Origin: Comamonadaceae bacterium
GTDB taxonomy: Bacteria > Pseudomonadota > Gammaproteobacteria > Burkholderiales > Burkholderiaceae_C
DNA length: 61,907 nt
Assembly: GCA_947372865.1 (NCBI GenBank)
Contig: CANBVJ010000001.1
Coordinates: 145,772-207,678, forward strand
Direction: 5' to 3'
Shown here: piece by piece, positions 34,599-43,216 of the stretch
How positions within the stretch are numbered: position 1 is the stretch's first letter
Layout: every line of letters starts with the position of its first letter
Made by a program: the position numbers and the translations under genes
Notes under the pieces: model-generated
What the model was told of the DNA's origin: nothing
What the model saw: only the letters and a program-made list of their open reading frames with translations
Databases searched by the model: none

Positions 34599-34625
34599 TC
34601 AAGTTTTTTCCGACCGGGCCGATAC
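34599..34625 (+). promoter_or_regulatory. Sigma-28 (FliA) promoter for fliS
   Basis: TCAAGTTT, an exact 11-base spacer, then GCCGATAC: 15 of 16 positions match the FliA consensus TCAAGTTT-N11-GCCGATAA. It lies about 35 bases before fliS and may extend to motAB. Confidence 0.85.
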
Positions 34626-34660
34626 CTAAAGGGTACGCAAACCCAGCAGGAGAAACCGAT

Positions 34661-35077
34661 ATGCGACTTCAGTTCAAAGCCATGGAATCTTATGGCTCAG
34701 ACAATCTGGCATCCCAAGCCTCTGTGGCCAACAACGTGGCCCTGATCCAGATGCTGTTTGATGGCCTGACCGACACTTTGGTTGCAGCCCAAGGCCATCT
34801 GGCCCACGGTGCGATCCAGGAAAAAGGCAAATGCATTGCCCGCGCCAGCCGCATCGTCATCGGTTTGCAGGGTTCGCTCGATTTCGCCAAGGGCGGCGAG
34901 CTGGCACAGAACTTGAATGACCTTTACAACTACGTCTCGCGCCGTCTGATTTTCGCCAATGCCCACAACGACATGGCGGTATTGCAGGAAATCCACGGTC
35001 TGATGGCAGAAATTCGCAGCGCGTGGCAAGAGGTGCCCGCGCTTTTGCCCACCCAGGCAAGCGCCCAGGTTCACTAG
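34661..35077 (+). CDS. fliS: Flagellin export chaperone FliS
   Basis: FliS is the cytoplasmic chaperone that keeps flagellin unpolymerised before export. I chose the ATG at 34661 (MRLQFKAMESYGSDNL, 138 residues) because AGGAG precedes it and it follows the sigma-28 promoter; the frame is open further upstream. Family features are VALIQMLFDGLTDTLVAAQG, GLQGSLDFAKGGELAQNLND and LYNYVSRRLIFANAHNDMAV. Flagellin and fliD are not in this window, so fliS is displaced from its usual partners. Confidence 0.88.
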   Translation: MRLQFKAMESYGSDNLASQASVANNVALIQMLFDGLTDTLVAAQGHLAHGAIQEKGKCIARASRIVIGLQGSLDFAKGGELAQNLNDLYNYVSRRLIFANAHNDMAVLQEIHGLMAEIRSAWQEVPALLPTQASAQVH

Positions 35078-35209
35078 CGCGCAGCAAGGCGCTGCGACCC
35101 AGTGGGGCGGCGTCGACAGTATTTTTATGCACCTGCCCGCTAAGGGCGGTGTTTACCAGGTGGGTAGATCTAGAAATGGGTCGCCCGCTGTCCTTTTTTG
35201 GGAACGACT

Positions 35210-36073
35210 ATGTTTGGCATCATCGGTATCGTGTTTTTGAATGTCTGCGTGTTCGGCAGCTTCGTCGTAGGCGGCGGCAATCTGCACCCGTTTATCCACG
35301 CGGCACCTATTGAGGGGTGGTGTATCTTCGGCTCTGCCATCGGCGGCATGCTGATCGGCAACAGCCCGGACGTAGTCAAGGCGGTTATGTCGGGTATCGG
35401 ACGCTGCTTCAAAGGCTCCAAATACCACAAGGACGACTACCTCAACACCATCTTCTGCGTCTCCAAGGTCATGAAGACGCTCAAGTCCGAAGGCGCCGTG
35501 GCCCTGGAAGCCCATATCGAAACCCCCGAGTCCAGCGCCATCTTCAGCGAATACCCCAAGTTGCTGGCCGACCATGCCTTGTTGCACCTGATCACCGACA
35601 CCGTGCGCCTGATGGTGGTGTCCCAAGGTACGCTCAGCCCCATGGCCGTGGAAGAGGTGATGGACAGCGCCATCAAAACCCACCACCACGACGAACTCAA
35701 GGCCTCAGACGCCATTGGCACCCTGGCTGGCGCCTTGCCCGCACTGGGAATCGTGTCCTGCGTGATGGGTGTGGTGAAAACCATGGACGCCATTGACCAG
35801 CCGCCCGCCATTCTGGGCGGCCTGGTGGGCGCGGCCCTGGTGGGTACCTTTATCGGCGTGTTCTTGGCATATGGATTTTTCGAGCCCTTTGCCAAGCGCC
35901 TGGCGCAGATCATTGAGGACGAGGCCTGCATGTACGGCGTGGTCAAGCAAATCATCATCGGCACCATGCACGGCCACCCCATGCCCCTGATTCTGGAAGC
36001 CGCACGCGTGTGCATCAGCCACCATAACCAACCCAGCTTCGCCGAAGTGTTTGACGGTTTGCGGGGTAAATAA
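35210..36073 (+). CDS. motA: Flagellar motor stator protein MotA
   Basis: MotA forms the ion-conducting stator with MotB. The product is 287 residues from the ATG at 35210 (MFGIIGIVFLNVCVFGSFVV); a TTG four codons earlier is possible. It has four membrane segments, and the conserved SDAIGTLAGALPALGIVSCV and GALVGTFIGVFLAYGFFEPF regions. The 132 bases after fliS hold no convincing promoter motif. Confidence 0.95.
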   Translation: MFGIIGIVFLNVCVFGSFVVGGGNLHPFIHAAPIEGWCIFGSAIGGMLIGNSPDVVKAVMSGIGRCFKGSKYHKDDYLNTIFCVSKVMKTLKSEGAVALEAHIETPESSAIFSEYPKLLADHALLHLITDTVRLMVVSQGTLSPMAVEEVMDSAIKTHHHDELKASDAIGTLAGALPALGIVSCVMGVVKTMDAIDQPPAILGGLVGAALVGTFIGVFLAYGFFEPFAKRLAQIIEDEACMYGVVKQIIIGTMHGHPMPLILEAARVCISHHNQPSFAEVFDGLRGK

Positions 36074-36075
36074 GC

Positions 36076-37095
36076 ATGGCCACTGAGGCTGCTCCCGCGA
36101 GCGAAGAAGAAAAACTGGCAGCCGACGCTGCCGCCGAAGGTGCGCCAGCAGCGGCGCCTGAGGACGTAGAGGCGCCTCCGGCCGAAGCGGCGCTTGCGCC
36201 CATCATCGTCAAGAAAATCGCGGCCGGCCACGGCGGCGCCCATGGCGGCGCCTGGAAAATCGCGCTCGCCGACATGATGACGGCCATGATGGCCTTCTTC
36301 TTGCTGATGTGGATTTTGGGCGCCACCAACGATTCGCAGCGCAAAAGCGTGGCCGATTACTTCAAACCGGCTTCGCAAAGCCAGATCACCATGGGCGCGC
36401 TGGCCGGCTCCAACGGCATTTTGGGCGGACGCTCCATCATTGACCCTGACGGTTTCCCCTACACCGCCAAGCAAACCGCCGCCATGGAGCGGCTGACGCC
36501 GCGCTCAGAAGGCGGCCCGACCGAGAATGACCCTTCGCCCAACAGCGAAAACGCGCGCGAAAACGACGCCAAAAACCAAAATCAGACCGAAGGCCAGGGC
36601 GGTAGCCAGGCCAAAGACAGCGCCAGCTTCGACCAGTTGGAAAAAGAAGTCAAAGAGCAACTCGCTTCCAACCCGGCACTCGACCAGGTGAAAAACCAGG
36701 TGCAGTTTGTGCGGGACAAAGAGGGTTTACGGATTGATGTGATCGACAAGGCCGATTTCTCCATGTTCCCGCTGGGCACTACCAAACTGCAACCCAAGGC
36801 GGTCGCGCTCATGGGCGAAATTGCCAAGTCGCTGGAGGCCATGCCCAACAAAATCAGCGTGCGCGGTCACACCGACAGTGTGGGTTTTGCCAACAAGGAC
36901 GGCAAAAACAACTGGTCATTGTCGGCCGACCGGGCCGAAACTACGCGTGCTACGCTAGAAAAAAATGGCATCAAGCCTGAGCGCTTTGTGCAAATTGAGG
37001 GCGTGGCCGACACGGCTCCGTTCAATCCCAATGACCCTAAAGACCCGCGCAATCGCCGGGTGAGCATCACGGTCAAGTTCAAAGAAGGCCAGTAG
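36076..37095 (+). CDS. motB: Flagellar motor stator protein MotB
   Basis: The 339-residue product has an unusually long acidic Ala/Glu-rich N-terminus (about 45 residues), then the MotB membrane helix WKIALADMMTAMMAFFLLMW with the ion-binding Asp at about residue 66. This helix resembles the proton-type MotB rather than the sodium-type PomB. An OmpA-like peptidoglycan-binding domain follows (ISVRGHTDSVGFANKDGKNN, LSADRAETTRATLEKNGI). It starts 2 bases after the motA stop. Confidence 0.95.
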   Translation: MATEAAPASEEEKLAADAAAEGAPAAAPEDVEAPPAEAALAPIIVKKIAAGHGGAHGGAWKIALADMMTAMMAFFLLMWILGATNDSQRKSVADYFKPASQSQITMGALAGSNGILGGRSIIDPDGFPYTAKQTAAMERLTPRSEGGPTENDPSPNSENARENDAKNQNQTEGQGGSQAKDSASFDQLEKEVKEQLASNPALDQVKNQVQFVRDKEGLRIDVIDKADFSMFPLGTTKLQPKAVALMGEIAKSLEAMPNKISVRGHTDSVGFANKDGKNNWSLSADRAETTRATLEKNGIKPERFVQIEGVADTAPFNPNDPKDPRNRRVSITVKFKEGQ

Positions 37096-37128
37096 CCCAA
37101 GGCTTGGCAGGCGGTGGGCTAAGCCGCG

Positions 37129-37614
37129 CTATTCGCAGCCCTGAAATTCCCGTTTGATGCAGGTCTGCGCCAGGCGCTTGGCTGTGGCCAGTTGGCTGTC
37201 GCTCAGTTCGCTGGCGGATTTGGCTAGCTCTTTCTCCGCCTTGGCGTTGCCTCCGTCGGCGGCCATGACAAACCACATGGCTGCGCGCTGGTGGTCACGG
37301 GTAAAACCCTGGCCGTTGGCGTACATGCTGCCGAGTTTGAACATGGCTTTGGGCTCGCCTTGCGCTGCCGCCATGCGCAGCCATTGGATGGCTTGGGGGT
37401 AGTTTTGTGGCACGCCCTGGCCAAAGGCATACATGATGCCCAATAAAGACTGCGCTTCGCGGTTGCCTGATTGCGCCACGCCGCGCCACTTGGCCACGGC
37501 GGCGGCATAGTCTTTGCGCTGGTAGTCGGCGTAGCCGTCCTCCCAGGCCCCGGCGTGGGCGCTTGACGCCATGATGGCCAGTGCCGCTCCGGCGGCGCGT
37601 ATCCAAGTTCGCAT
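37129..37614 (-). CDS. Secreted Sel1-repeat protein, MotX-like
   Basis: A 161-residue periplasmic protein with a signal peptide (AAGAALAIMASSAHA, cut before GAWE). About three Sel1 repeats follow (AVAKWRGVAQSGNREAQSLL, IMYAFGQGVPQNYPQAIQWL) and a tail ending in two cysteines (TCIKREFQGCE). Size, export and Sel1 content match MotX, the T-ring protein of Vibrio. It is convergent with motB. The link to MotX is structural resemblance plus neighbourhood; many secreted Sel1 proteins have other roles. Confidence 0.65.
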   Translation of the reverse strand: MRTWIRAAGAALAIMASSAHAGAWEDGYADYQRKDYAAAVAKWRGVAQSGNREAQSLLGIMYAFGQGVPQNYPQAIQWLRMAAAQGEPKAMFKLGSMYANGQGFTRDHQRAAMWFVMAADGGNAKAEKELAKSASELSDSQLATAKRLAQTCIKREFQGCE

Positions 37615-38041
37615 GCGGTAGTTCCTTTAGTTGCGGTTTGCGGCAGTGAGGCCCGCGTCCGTTAATGCAGCCGGTGCGGACCTGGCGCTGGCCAAGGGCG
37701 CGCCGACAATGTCCACGGTCGTGGTGTCCTGATTATCCGGCGAGGCGCGGTACCGCGTACGCAGGTGCGGCAGGCGTTACATCTTGTCCACCCATTCCAG
37801 GTCAAACCGAAGGCCCGGCACGTCGCCAGCGCTCTTCGCCTAGGGGCCAGACTTTGTGGCCTTTGTGGCTTCAGCTAGTAAAAAAACCGGTCTCCAGCAA
37901 GGTGGCGAGGAAGAAAAAGACAAGCATAACCAGTGGGGTGTTTATGACGGTGTCCGCTTCAATGGCAGGAGCACCAAGGAGCGCTGCCTTTTTGGGACTT
38001 TTCTTTTTTGGCCCGCGCGCCCACGAAGGCACAATAGCCAC
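37615..38041. other. 427-base region with no supported gene
   Basis: The region must hold promoters for the Sel1 gene (leftward, with AAAGGAA before its ATG) and lgt (rightward). The open frame at 37665-38048 on the plus strand has an Arg/Pro-rich composition typical of non-coding frames. On the minus strand, 37777-37836 reads as a natural-looking C-terminus (DVPGLRFDLEWVDKM then TAA) but with a stop 6 codons before it, so it may be a gene remnant. Confidence 0.5.
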
Positions 38042-38854
38042 ATGCTGATCCACCCCCAAATTGACCCTATCGCCCTGCAAGTCGGGCCCCTGGCCGTGCA
38101 CTGGTACGGCCTGACCTACCTGGCCGCCTTTGGCCTGTTTCTGTGGCTGGGCAGTCGCCGACTGCGCCACGCGCCCTTTGCCAGCAGCCAGGGACAAACG
38201 CCCTGGGCCTACCGCGATGTGGAAGACATCCTGTTTTTAGGCGTGATGGGCGTGGTGCTGGGTGGGCGCCTGGGCTACTGCCTGTTTTACAAGCCGCTGT
38301 ACTACGCCAGCCATCCGCTGGAAATATTGGCGGTCTGGCAGGGGGGCATGAGTTTTCACGGCGGCATGTTGGGTGTGATTGCCGCCATGGTCTGGTTTGC
38401 CCATTCGCGCCAGCGCTCGTTTTGGCAGGTGGCGGACTTTGTGGCGCCCTGCGTGCCCACCGGCTTGGCGGCCGGGCGGGTGGGTAACTTTATCAACGGC
38501 GAACTTTGGGGCCGCTTGGCCGACTCCGGCTTGCCCTGGGGCATGGTGTTTCGCGGCGCTGGGGACGCGCCGCGCCATCCGTCACAGATTTACCAATTTT
38601 TGCTGGAAGGCCTGTTGCTGTTTGTATTGCTCTGGTGGTATGCAGCCAGCGCGCCCAAACAGGGGCGAGTAGCGGCGGCATTTTTGTTCGGTTACGGCGT
38701 GTTTCGCTTCATCGCCGAATTTTTCCGCGAGCCTGATGCCCACCTGGGCTTGTTGTCCTTGGGCATGAGCATGGGGCAGTGGCTGTGTGTACCCATGGTC
38801 TTGGGTGGCGCGCTCTTGTGGGTGTGGGCCGGACGCCAGAACGCGCGTGCTTGA
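38042..38854 (+). CDS. lgt: Prolipoprotein diacylglyceryl transferase
   Basis: Lgt transfers diacylglycerol to the lipobox cysteine of prolipoproteins in the inner membrane. The 270-residue product starts at the ATG at 38042 ([20 protein letters not shown]). The signature [14 protein letters not shown] is present with the catalytic-region [10 protein letters not shown] and [13 protein letters not shown] longer upstream frame exists but does not resemble the family. It is separate from the flagellar genes. Confidence 0.97.
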   Translation: MLIHPQIDPIALQVGPLAVHWYGLTYLAAFGLFLWLGSRRLRHAPFASSQGQTPWAYRDVEDILFLGVMGVVLGGRLGYCLFYKPLYYASHPLEILAVWQGGMSFHGGMLGVIAAMVWFAHSRQRSFWQVADFVAPCVPTGLAAGRVGNFINGELWGRLADSGLPWGMVFRGAGDAPRHPSQIYQFLLEGLLLFVLLWWYAASAPKQGRVAAAFLFGYGVFRFIAEFFREPDAHLGLLSLGMSMGQWLCVPMVLGGALLWVWAGRQNARA

Positions 38855-38958
38855 GTTGGCGTACGAACCGGCAGGCTACCCGTGCTGCAGCAGGCGGTAT
38901 GCTCTGGCGCGCGCAATCCCTGCCGATTCTTGAATCAACTGCCTGAAAGACCGCCCCT

Positions 38959-40041
38959 GTGAACCAGCGAGTGCTGATCGTCGACGACACCGAAATCAAC
39001 TTGCAACTGCTGGGCACGCTGGTCCAACGGCTGTCACACACCCAGGCGCACAGTTTTAACGAGCCGCTACTGGCGCTGGAGTTTGCCCGCCACACGCCGG
39101 TGGACTTGGTGGTGGTGGATTTCATGATGCCGACCATGGATGGGCTTGAATTTGTGCGCCAGTTCCGGGCGATTCCCGGCACGCAACTGACACCGGTGCT
39201 GATGGTCACCGCCAACGACGAGCGCGCCGTGCGCTACCGGGCGCTGGAGTCGGGCGCAGACGATTTTTTGTCCAAACCCGTAGACCCGGTCGAATTTCTT
39301 GCCCGCGCCAAAAACCTGCTCAAGCTCAGCGACGCCACCCGCAAGCTGACCGACCAGGCGGCCTGGCTGGCCGAAAGTGTGCGCGTTGCCACGCAAGAGG
39401 TGCGCGAGCGCGAGCGCGAGACCGTCATGTGCCTGGCCAAGGCGGCCGAACACCGTGACGCCGAAACCGGCATGCACATCTTGCGCATGTCGCACTATTC
39501 AAGGCTGATTGCGCGGGAACTGAAGTTGTCTGACTACGACCAGGAGTTGCTGCTAGACGCTGCCGCAATGCACGACATTGGCAAGGTGGCCATTCCAGAC
39601 CGGATTCTGCTCAAGCCGGGCACGTTGGACCCGGAGGAGCAAGAGGTGATGCGCCAACACGCGGTACTTGGCTATGAATTACTCAAGGAAAGCAGTTCGC
39701 CCCTGTTGCAGGCCGGGGCGGCGATCGCCCTGGGGCACCACGAAAAATACGACGGCAGTGGCTATCCGCAGGGACTCAAGGGCGAGGAAATCCCAATTTT
39801 CAGCCGTATCGTGGCGGTGGCCGATGTGTTTGACGCGCTGAGTTCAACGCGGCCCTACAAGCGCGCCTGGTCGCTTGACGCGGCGGCTAATTACTTGCGT
39901 ACGGGTCGGGGCGGCCACTTTGACCCCCAATGCGTTGACGCATTTTTAGCCGCCTGGCCCGAAGTGCTGGAAATCAGTGGGCGGTTCAAGGACGCCGACG
40001 TCGAGCCCAACACCTCCAACCTGGCCGCCTTCGCAATTTAA
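38959..40041 (+). CDS. REC-HD-GYP response regulator (probable c-di-GMP phosphodiesterase)
   Basis: 360 residues from a GTG start. The receiver domain occupies 1-120, with phospho-acceptor Asp54 (VDLVVVDFMMPTMDG). The HD-GYP domain occupies about 150-345, with HD at 205-206 (AAAMHDIGKVAIPD) and HHEKYDGSGYP at 260-270; all key residues look intact. Such proteins (RpfG type) hydrolyse c-di-GMP when activated by a sensor kinase; no kinase gene is adjacent. It may affect motility or FleQ activity through c-di-GMP (inference). Confidence 0.9.
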   Translation: MNQRVLIVDDTEINLQLLGTLVQRLSHTQAHSFNEPLLALEFARHTPVDLVVVDFMMPTMDGLEFVRQFRAIPGTQLTPVLMVTANDERAVRYRALESGADDFLSKPVDPVEFLARAKNLLKLSDATRKLTDQAAWLAESVRVATQEVRERERETVMCLAKAAEHRDAETGMHILRMSHYSRLIARELKLSDYDQELLLDAAAMHDIGKVAIPDRILLKPGTLDPEEQEVMRQHAVLGYELLKESSSPLLQAGAAIALGHHEKYDGSGYPQGLKGEEIPIFSRIVAVADVFDALSSTRPYKRAWSLDAAANYLRTGRGGHFDPQCVDAFLAAWPEVLEISGRFKDADVEPNTSNLAAFAI

Positions 40042-40045
40042 GCCC

Positions 40046-40489
40046 TCAGCGCACCACCAGTACTGCCGTGCTGGCGTGGGTCAGCACCTGCTGGGTTTCG
40101 CTGCCCAGAAGCAGGCGCGACAGACCCCGGCGACCGTGCGAGGCCATCACAATCAGGTCGCACTCGTGCTTTTTGGCTGCGGCGATGACGGCGTTGGACA
40201 CCACGTCCGAGCGGCTGGTCACGGCCTGCGTCTTGACACCCTTGGCCAGCGCGGTTTGCGCAATGGCGGCAACATTGGCTTTGGCGCTTTCGGCCCACAG
40301 CGCTTCGATGCGCTGGATTTCGGCGCCGTCAATGGCAATGCCGCCTTCAAAGTAGCTGATCGGGTAGGGCGGCACCACTTGCAGGGCTACCAGTTCGGCC
40401 TTGCAGGCGGCGGCCAGGTCAATCGCGCTGGATACGGCTTTTTGTGACAACTCGGAGCCGTCGGTGGCAACCAGGATGCGTGAATACAT
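40046..40489 (-). CDS. Universal stress protein UspA family
   Basis: A 147-residue single Usp domain, starting MYSRILVATDGSELSQKAVS. The ATP-binding signature GxxG-x9-G-S/T appears as SHGRRGLSRLLLGSETQQVL. It is divergent from ccoI with an FNR-type box in between, so it may be induced at low oxygen like many Usp genes. It ends 4 bases from the HD-GYP gene, convergently. Confidence 0.92.
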   Translation of the reverse strand: MYSRILVATDGSELSQKAVSSAIDLAAACKAELVALQVVPPYPISYFEGGIAIDGAEIQRIEALWAESAKANVAAIAQTALAKGVKTQAVTSRSDVVSNAVIAAAKKHECDLIVMASHGRRGLSRLLLGSETQQVLTHASTAVLVVR

Positions 40490-40546
40490 AAAAAGAGCCC
40501 TTTCGTTATGGTCGAAACAAGACTAGCAGTGAAAAAATTTTCGCTT

Positions 40547-40560
40547 TTGACATGGATCAA
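40547..40560. promoter_or_regulatory. FNR box between uspA and ccoI
   Basis: TTGACATGGATCAA matches TTGAT-N4-ATCAA except one base. Its centre is about 64 bases from the uspA ATG and 92 from ccoI. A -10-like TAGTCT on the minus strand at 40521-40526 fits an FNR-activated start for uspA; it could also serve ccoI. Confidence 0.65.
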
Positions 40561-40645
40561 GATCAGGTCTTGCCGCTCAGGCACACTCAGCCCCATGTTC
40601 TTGTTTTTGCCAGCGCAACCCCCGGCGCGCCTGCGCCCCGCCTAG

Positions 40646-42952
40646 ATGCCGCCTGCTGCTGACCTCCAACTTCTCGATGATCCCCAGGAATGGAGCGCGT
40701 TTAGCCGCCTGATCGATGCCGGCGCCGGGCTTTGGGAGTCGCAGGTGGTGGTGGGCGGCATGCATTGCGCGGCCTGCTCGGTCACGGTAGAAGACGCCTT
40801 GCGCCAGGTGCCTGGCGTGCAAACGGCCACAGTCAGCACTGGTGGCCAGCGCGCCACGGTGCAATGGCGCGCGGGCGCCGTGCTGCCGTCGCGCTGGATG
40901 CAGGCTGTGATCGGCAGCGGCTACCAGGTTTTGCCGGCCAACGACGCTTTTGCCGCCGGCCAACGCAAGGCGGAAAACCGCGCCGCCCTGTGGCGCTGGC
41001 TGGTGGCGGGCCTGTGCATGATGCAGGTGATGATGTACGCCTACCCGGCCTACACCGCGCGGCCAGGCGACCTGAGCGCCGAGATGGAGGCGCTGTTGCG
41101 CTGGGCGTCCTGGGTGCTGACGCTGCCGGTGGTGTTCTTTTCTTGCGGCGGCTTTTTTCGCAACGCCTGGAACGATGTGGTGCAGCGGCGCGTGGGCATG
41201 GACCTGCCGGTGGCGCTGGGGATTGCGGTCACCTTTGCGGTGAGCACCGCAGGTACCTTTGAGCCCAACGGCATTTTTGGGCGCGAGGTGTATTTTGATT
41301 CGCTCACCATGTTTGTGTTTTTCCTGCTCAGCGGCCGTTGGCTGGAGTTGCGCTTGCGTGCGCGCACGGCTGGGGCGCTGGAGGCGGTGATGAACCGCCT
41401 GCCCGAAGGCGCTGAGCGCCAGTTGGCCGACGGTAGTTTTGAGCGCGTGGCGGTGCGCCGCATTGCGGTGGGCGACTTGCTGCGGGTGCAAAGCGGCCAG
41501 TCTTTTGCCGCCGACGGCGTGGTGGAGCAGGGCGCCAGCAGCGTGGACGAGGCACTGCTCACCGGCGAGTCGCGGCCCTTGCCTCGGGGCGTGGGCGCGC
41601 AGGTGCTGGCCGGCAGTTTTAACCTGGGCGCCACGCTGTGGGTGCGGGTGCAGCGCGTGGCAAATGACACGCGCTTTGCCCAGATCGTGGCGTTGATGGA
41701 GGCGGCATCAAGCACCAAGCCGACGCTGGCGCTGCTGGCTGACCGCCTGGCCAAGCCATTTTTGGTGGGTGTGTTGCTTAGCGCTGCGGGCGCTGCCCTG
41801 TGGTGGTGGGACCGCGACCCGGAGCGCGCGCTGATGGTGGCCGTGTCCGTGCTGGTGGTGACTTGCCCTTGCGCGCTGTCGCTGGCCACGCCGGCGGCCA
41901 TGCTGGCGGCGGCCGGGCGCCTTGCCGGCGGCGGCATTTTGGTGCGCCGCTTGCAGGCCTTGGAGGCACTCGCGCAGGTGGACACGGTGGTATTTGACAA
42001 AACCGGCACCCTGAGCCGCGACCGCCTGTGGGTGCAAAGCGTGCAAACCCGCGCGGGTGTCTCAGAAGCGCAGGCGCTGGGCTGGGCTTGCGCGCTGGCG
42101 GGCCATTCGCAGCACCCGGCGGCACGCGCTTTGAGCGAGCGTGCGGCGGACCTGGGCGGCCACTGGGTTTGCAGCGGCGTGACCGAAAGTCCAGGCCAGG
42201 GTTTGGCGGGCTGGGTGACGCCTGGCGCCACGGCTTGCGATGTTGCCGGTGCACCTGCTGCAGGCGCGGGCCTGGATTTGCGCCTGGGGTCGGCCCAGTT
42301 TTGCGGTTTGGCGTCGGACGCCGACGCGGACAGCGAAGTCGTTTTGTGCGACGCGCAGGGTTGGATCGCCACTTTTGCGCTGGCCGAGGCACTGCGCGGC
42401 GACGCACAAGCCTGCGTGGATGCGCTCAAGGCGGCGGGCCTGGGCGTGCAAGTCTTGTCGGGTGATGGCCAGCGCGCTGTCAACCGCGTGGCCCAGGCCT
42501 TGGGGATAAAGGATGCCCGGGGCGGCTGTTCGCCCGACGACAAGCTGCGGGCGCTGCGCGCCTTGCAGGCCCAGGGCCACAGCGTGGCCATGGTGGGTGA
42601 CGGCCTGAATGACGCGCCCGTGCTGGCCGGGGCGCAGGTGTCGTTTGCGTTGGGCCAGGCCGTGCAACTGGCCCAGGCACGGGCCGACTTTGTGGTGATG
42701 GGCGCGCAATTGCTGCCGGTGGCGCACACCGTGCTACTGGCACGGCGCACCATGGCCGTGGTGCGGCAAAACCTGGCCTGGGCGCTGGTGTACAACGCCG
42801 TGTGCGTGCCGTTGGCCGTGGCGGGCATGTTGCCGGCCTGGGCTGCGGGCCTCGGCATGGCGGGCAGTTCTTTGCTGGTGGTGGGCAACGCTTTGCGTTT
42901 GTCGCGGACCACGCACGGCGAATTGCCCCTGCTTGAAGCCCTCACTGCTTAA
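40646..42952 (+). CDS. ccoI: Copper-transporting P-type ATPase for cbb3 oxidase (CcoI/FixI)
   Basis: Membrane copper ATPase needed for CuB loading of cbb3 oxidase. The 768-residue product has an N-terminal metal-binding domain (GGMHCAACS, about residues 37-45), the actuator loop TGES, the copper-translocating CPCALSLATP in the membrane, the phosphorylation motif DKTGTL, the nucleotide-binding HP (HSQHPAARAL) and GDGLNDAPVLA. It is directly upstream of ccoS and ccoNOQP, which separates it from general CopA exporters. Confidence 0.94.
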   Translation: MPPAADLQLLDDPQEWSAFSRLIDAGAGLWESQVVVGGMHCAACSVTVEDALRQVPGVQTATVSTGGQRATVQWRAGAVLPSRWMQAVIGSGYQVLPANDAFAAGQRKAENRAALWRWLVAGLCMMQVMMYAYPAYTARPGDLSAEMEALLRWASWVLTLPVVFFSCGGFFRNAWNDVVQRRVGMDLPVALGIAVTFAVSTAGTFEPNGIFGREVYFDSLTMFVFFLLSGRWLELRLRARTAGALEAVMNRLPEGAERQLADGSFERVAVRRIAVGDLLRVQSGQSFAADGVVEQGASSVDEALLTGESRPLPRGVGAQVLAGSFNLGATLWVRVQRVANDTRFAQIVALMEAASSTKPTLALLADRLAKPFLVGVLLSAAGAALWWWDRDPERALMVAVSVLVVTCPCALSLATPAAMLAAAGRLAGGGILVRRLQALEALAQVDTVVFDKTGTLSRDRLWVQSVQTRAGVSEAQALGWACALAGHSQHPAARALSERAADLGGHWVCSGVTESPGQGLAGWVTPGATACDVAGAPAAGAGLDLRLGSAQFCGLASDADADSEVVLCDAQGWIATFALAEALRGDAQACVDALKAAGLGVQVLSGDGQRAVNRVAQALGIKDARGGCSPDDKLRALRALQAQGHSVAMVGDGLNDAPVLAGAQVSFALGQAVQLAQARADFVVMGAQLLPVAHTVLLARRTMAVVRQNLAWALVYNAVCVPLAVAGMLPAWAAGLGMAGSSLLVVGNALRLSRTTHGELPLLEALTA

Positions 42953-42968
42953 ATTTTGGAGACCGTCC

Positions 42969-43106
42969 GTGGACATTCTGTATTTGCTGATTCCCTTGTC
43001 GGTCGTGCTGGTTTTTGCGATCTTGGTCGGTCTGTGGTGGGCCATAGACCGGGGTCAGTTTGAAGATATTGAGGCGGAGGGCGAGCGCATATTGCGCGAA
43101 CCTTGA
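42969..43106 (+). CDS. ccoS: Cbb3 oxidase assembly protein CcoS
   Basis: A 45-residue single-pass membrane protein starting at GTG: DILYLLIPLSVVLVFAILVG, then LWWAIDRGQFEDIE, the family signature (WAVxxGQFDDLE). It lies 16 bases after ccoI. CcoS is needed for heme and copper incorporation into CcoN. Confidence 0.93.
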   Translation: MDILYLLIPLSVVLVFAILVGLWWAIDRGQFEDIEAEGERILREP

Positions 43107-43143
43107 TGTTTTTGGCATCGAACATGGGTTCATTGCCGCATAG

Positions 43144-43157
43144 TTGACTTGTGTCAA
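43144..43157 (+). promoter_or_regulatory. FNR box upstream of ccoNOQP
   Basis: TTGACTTGTGTCAA is a perfect TTGAC-N4-GTCAA palindrome, close to the FNR/ANR/FixK consensus. It lies 60 bases before the ccoN ATG, consistent with activation of the oxidase operon at low oxygen. Confidence 0.75.
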
Positions 43158-43216
43158 GTCAGGTGTAAGGGTTTCCCCGCACACTCGTGCGTAAGGTCAT
43201 TTCAAAGGATGTAGGT

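Noticed and set aside
35078..35209. Sigma-28-like promoter before motA (CCCGCTAA near 35139)
   Set aside because: The -35 part matches only in three T residues, so the match is not better than chance; motAB may be read from the fliS promoter.
37665..38048. 127-codon plus-strand frame before lgt
   Set aside because: Arg/Pro/Ser-rich composition, no ribosome site or family match, and it overlaps the lgt start out of frame.
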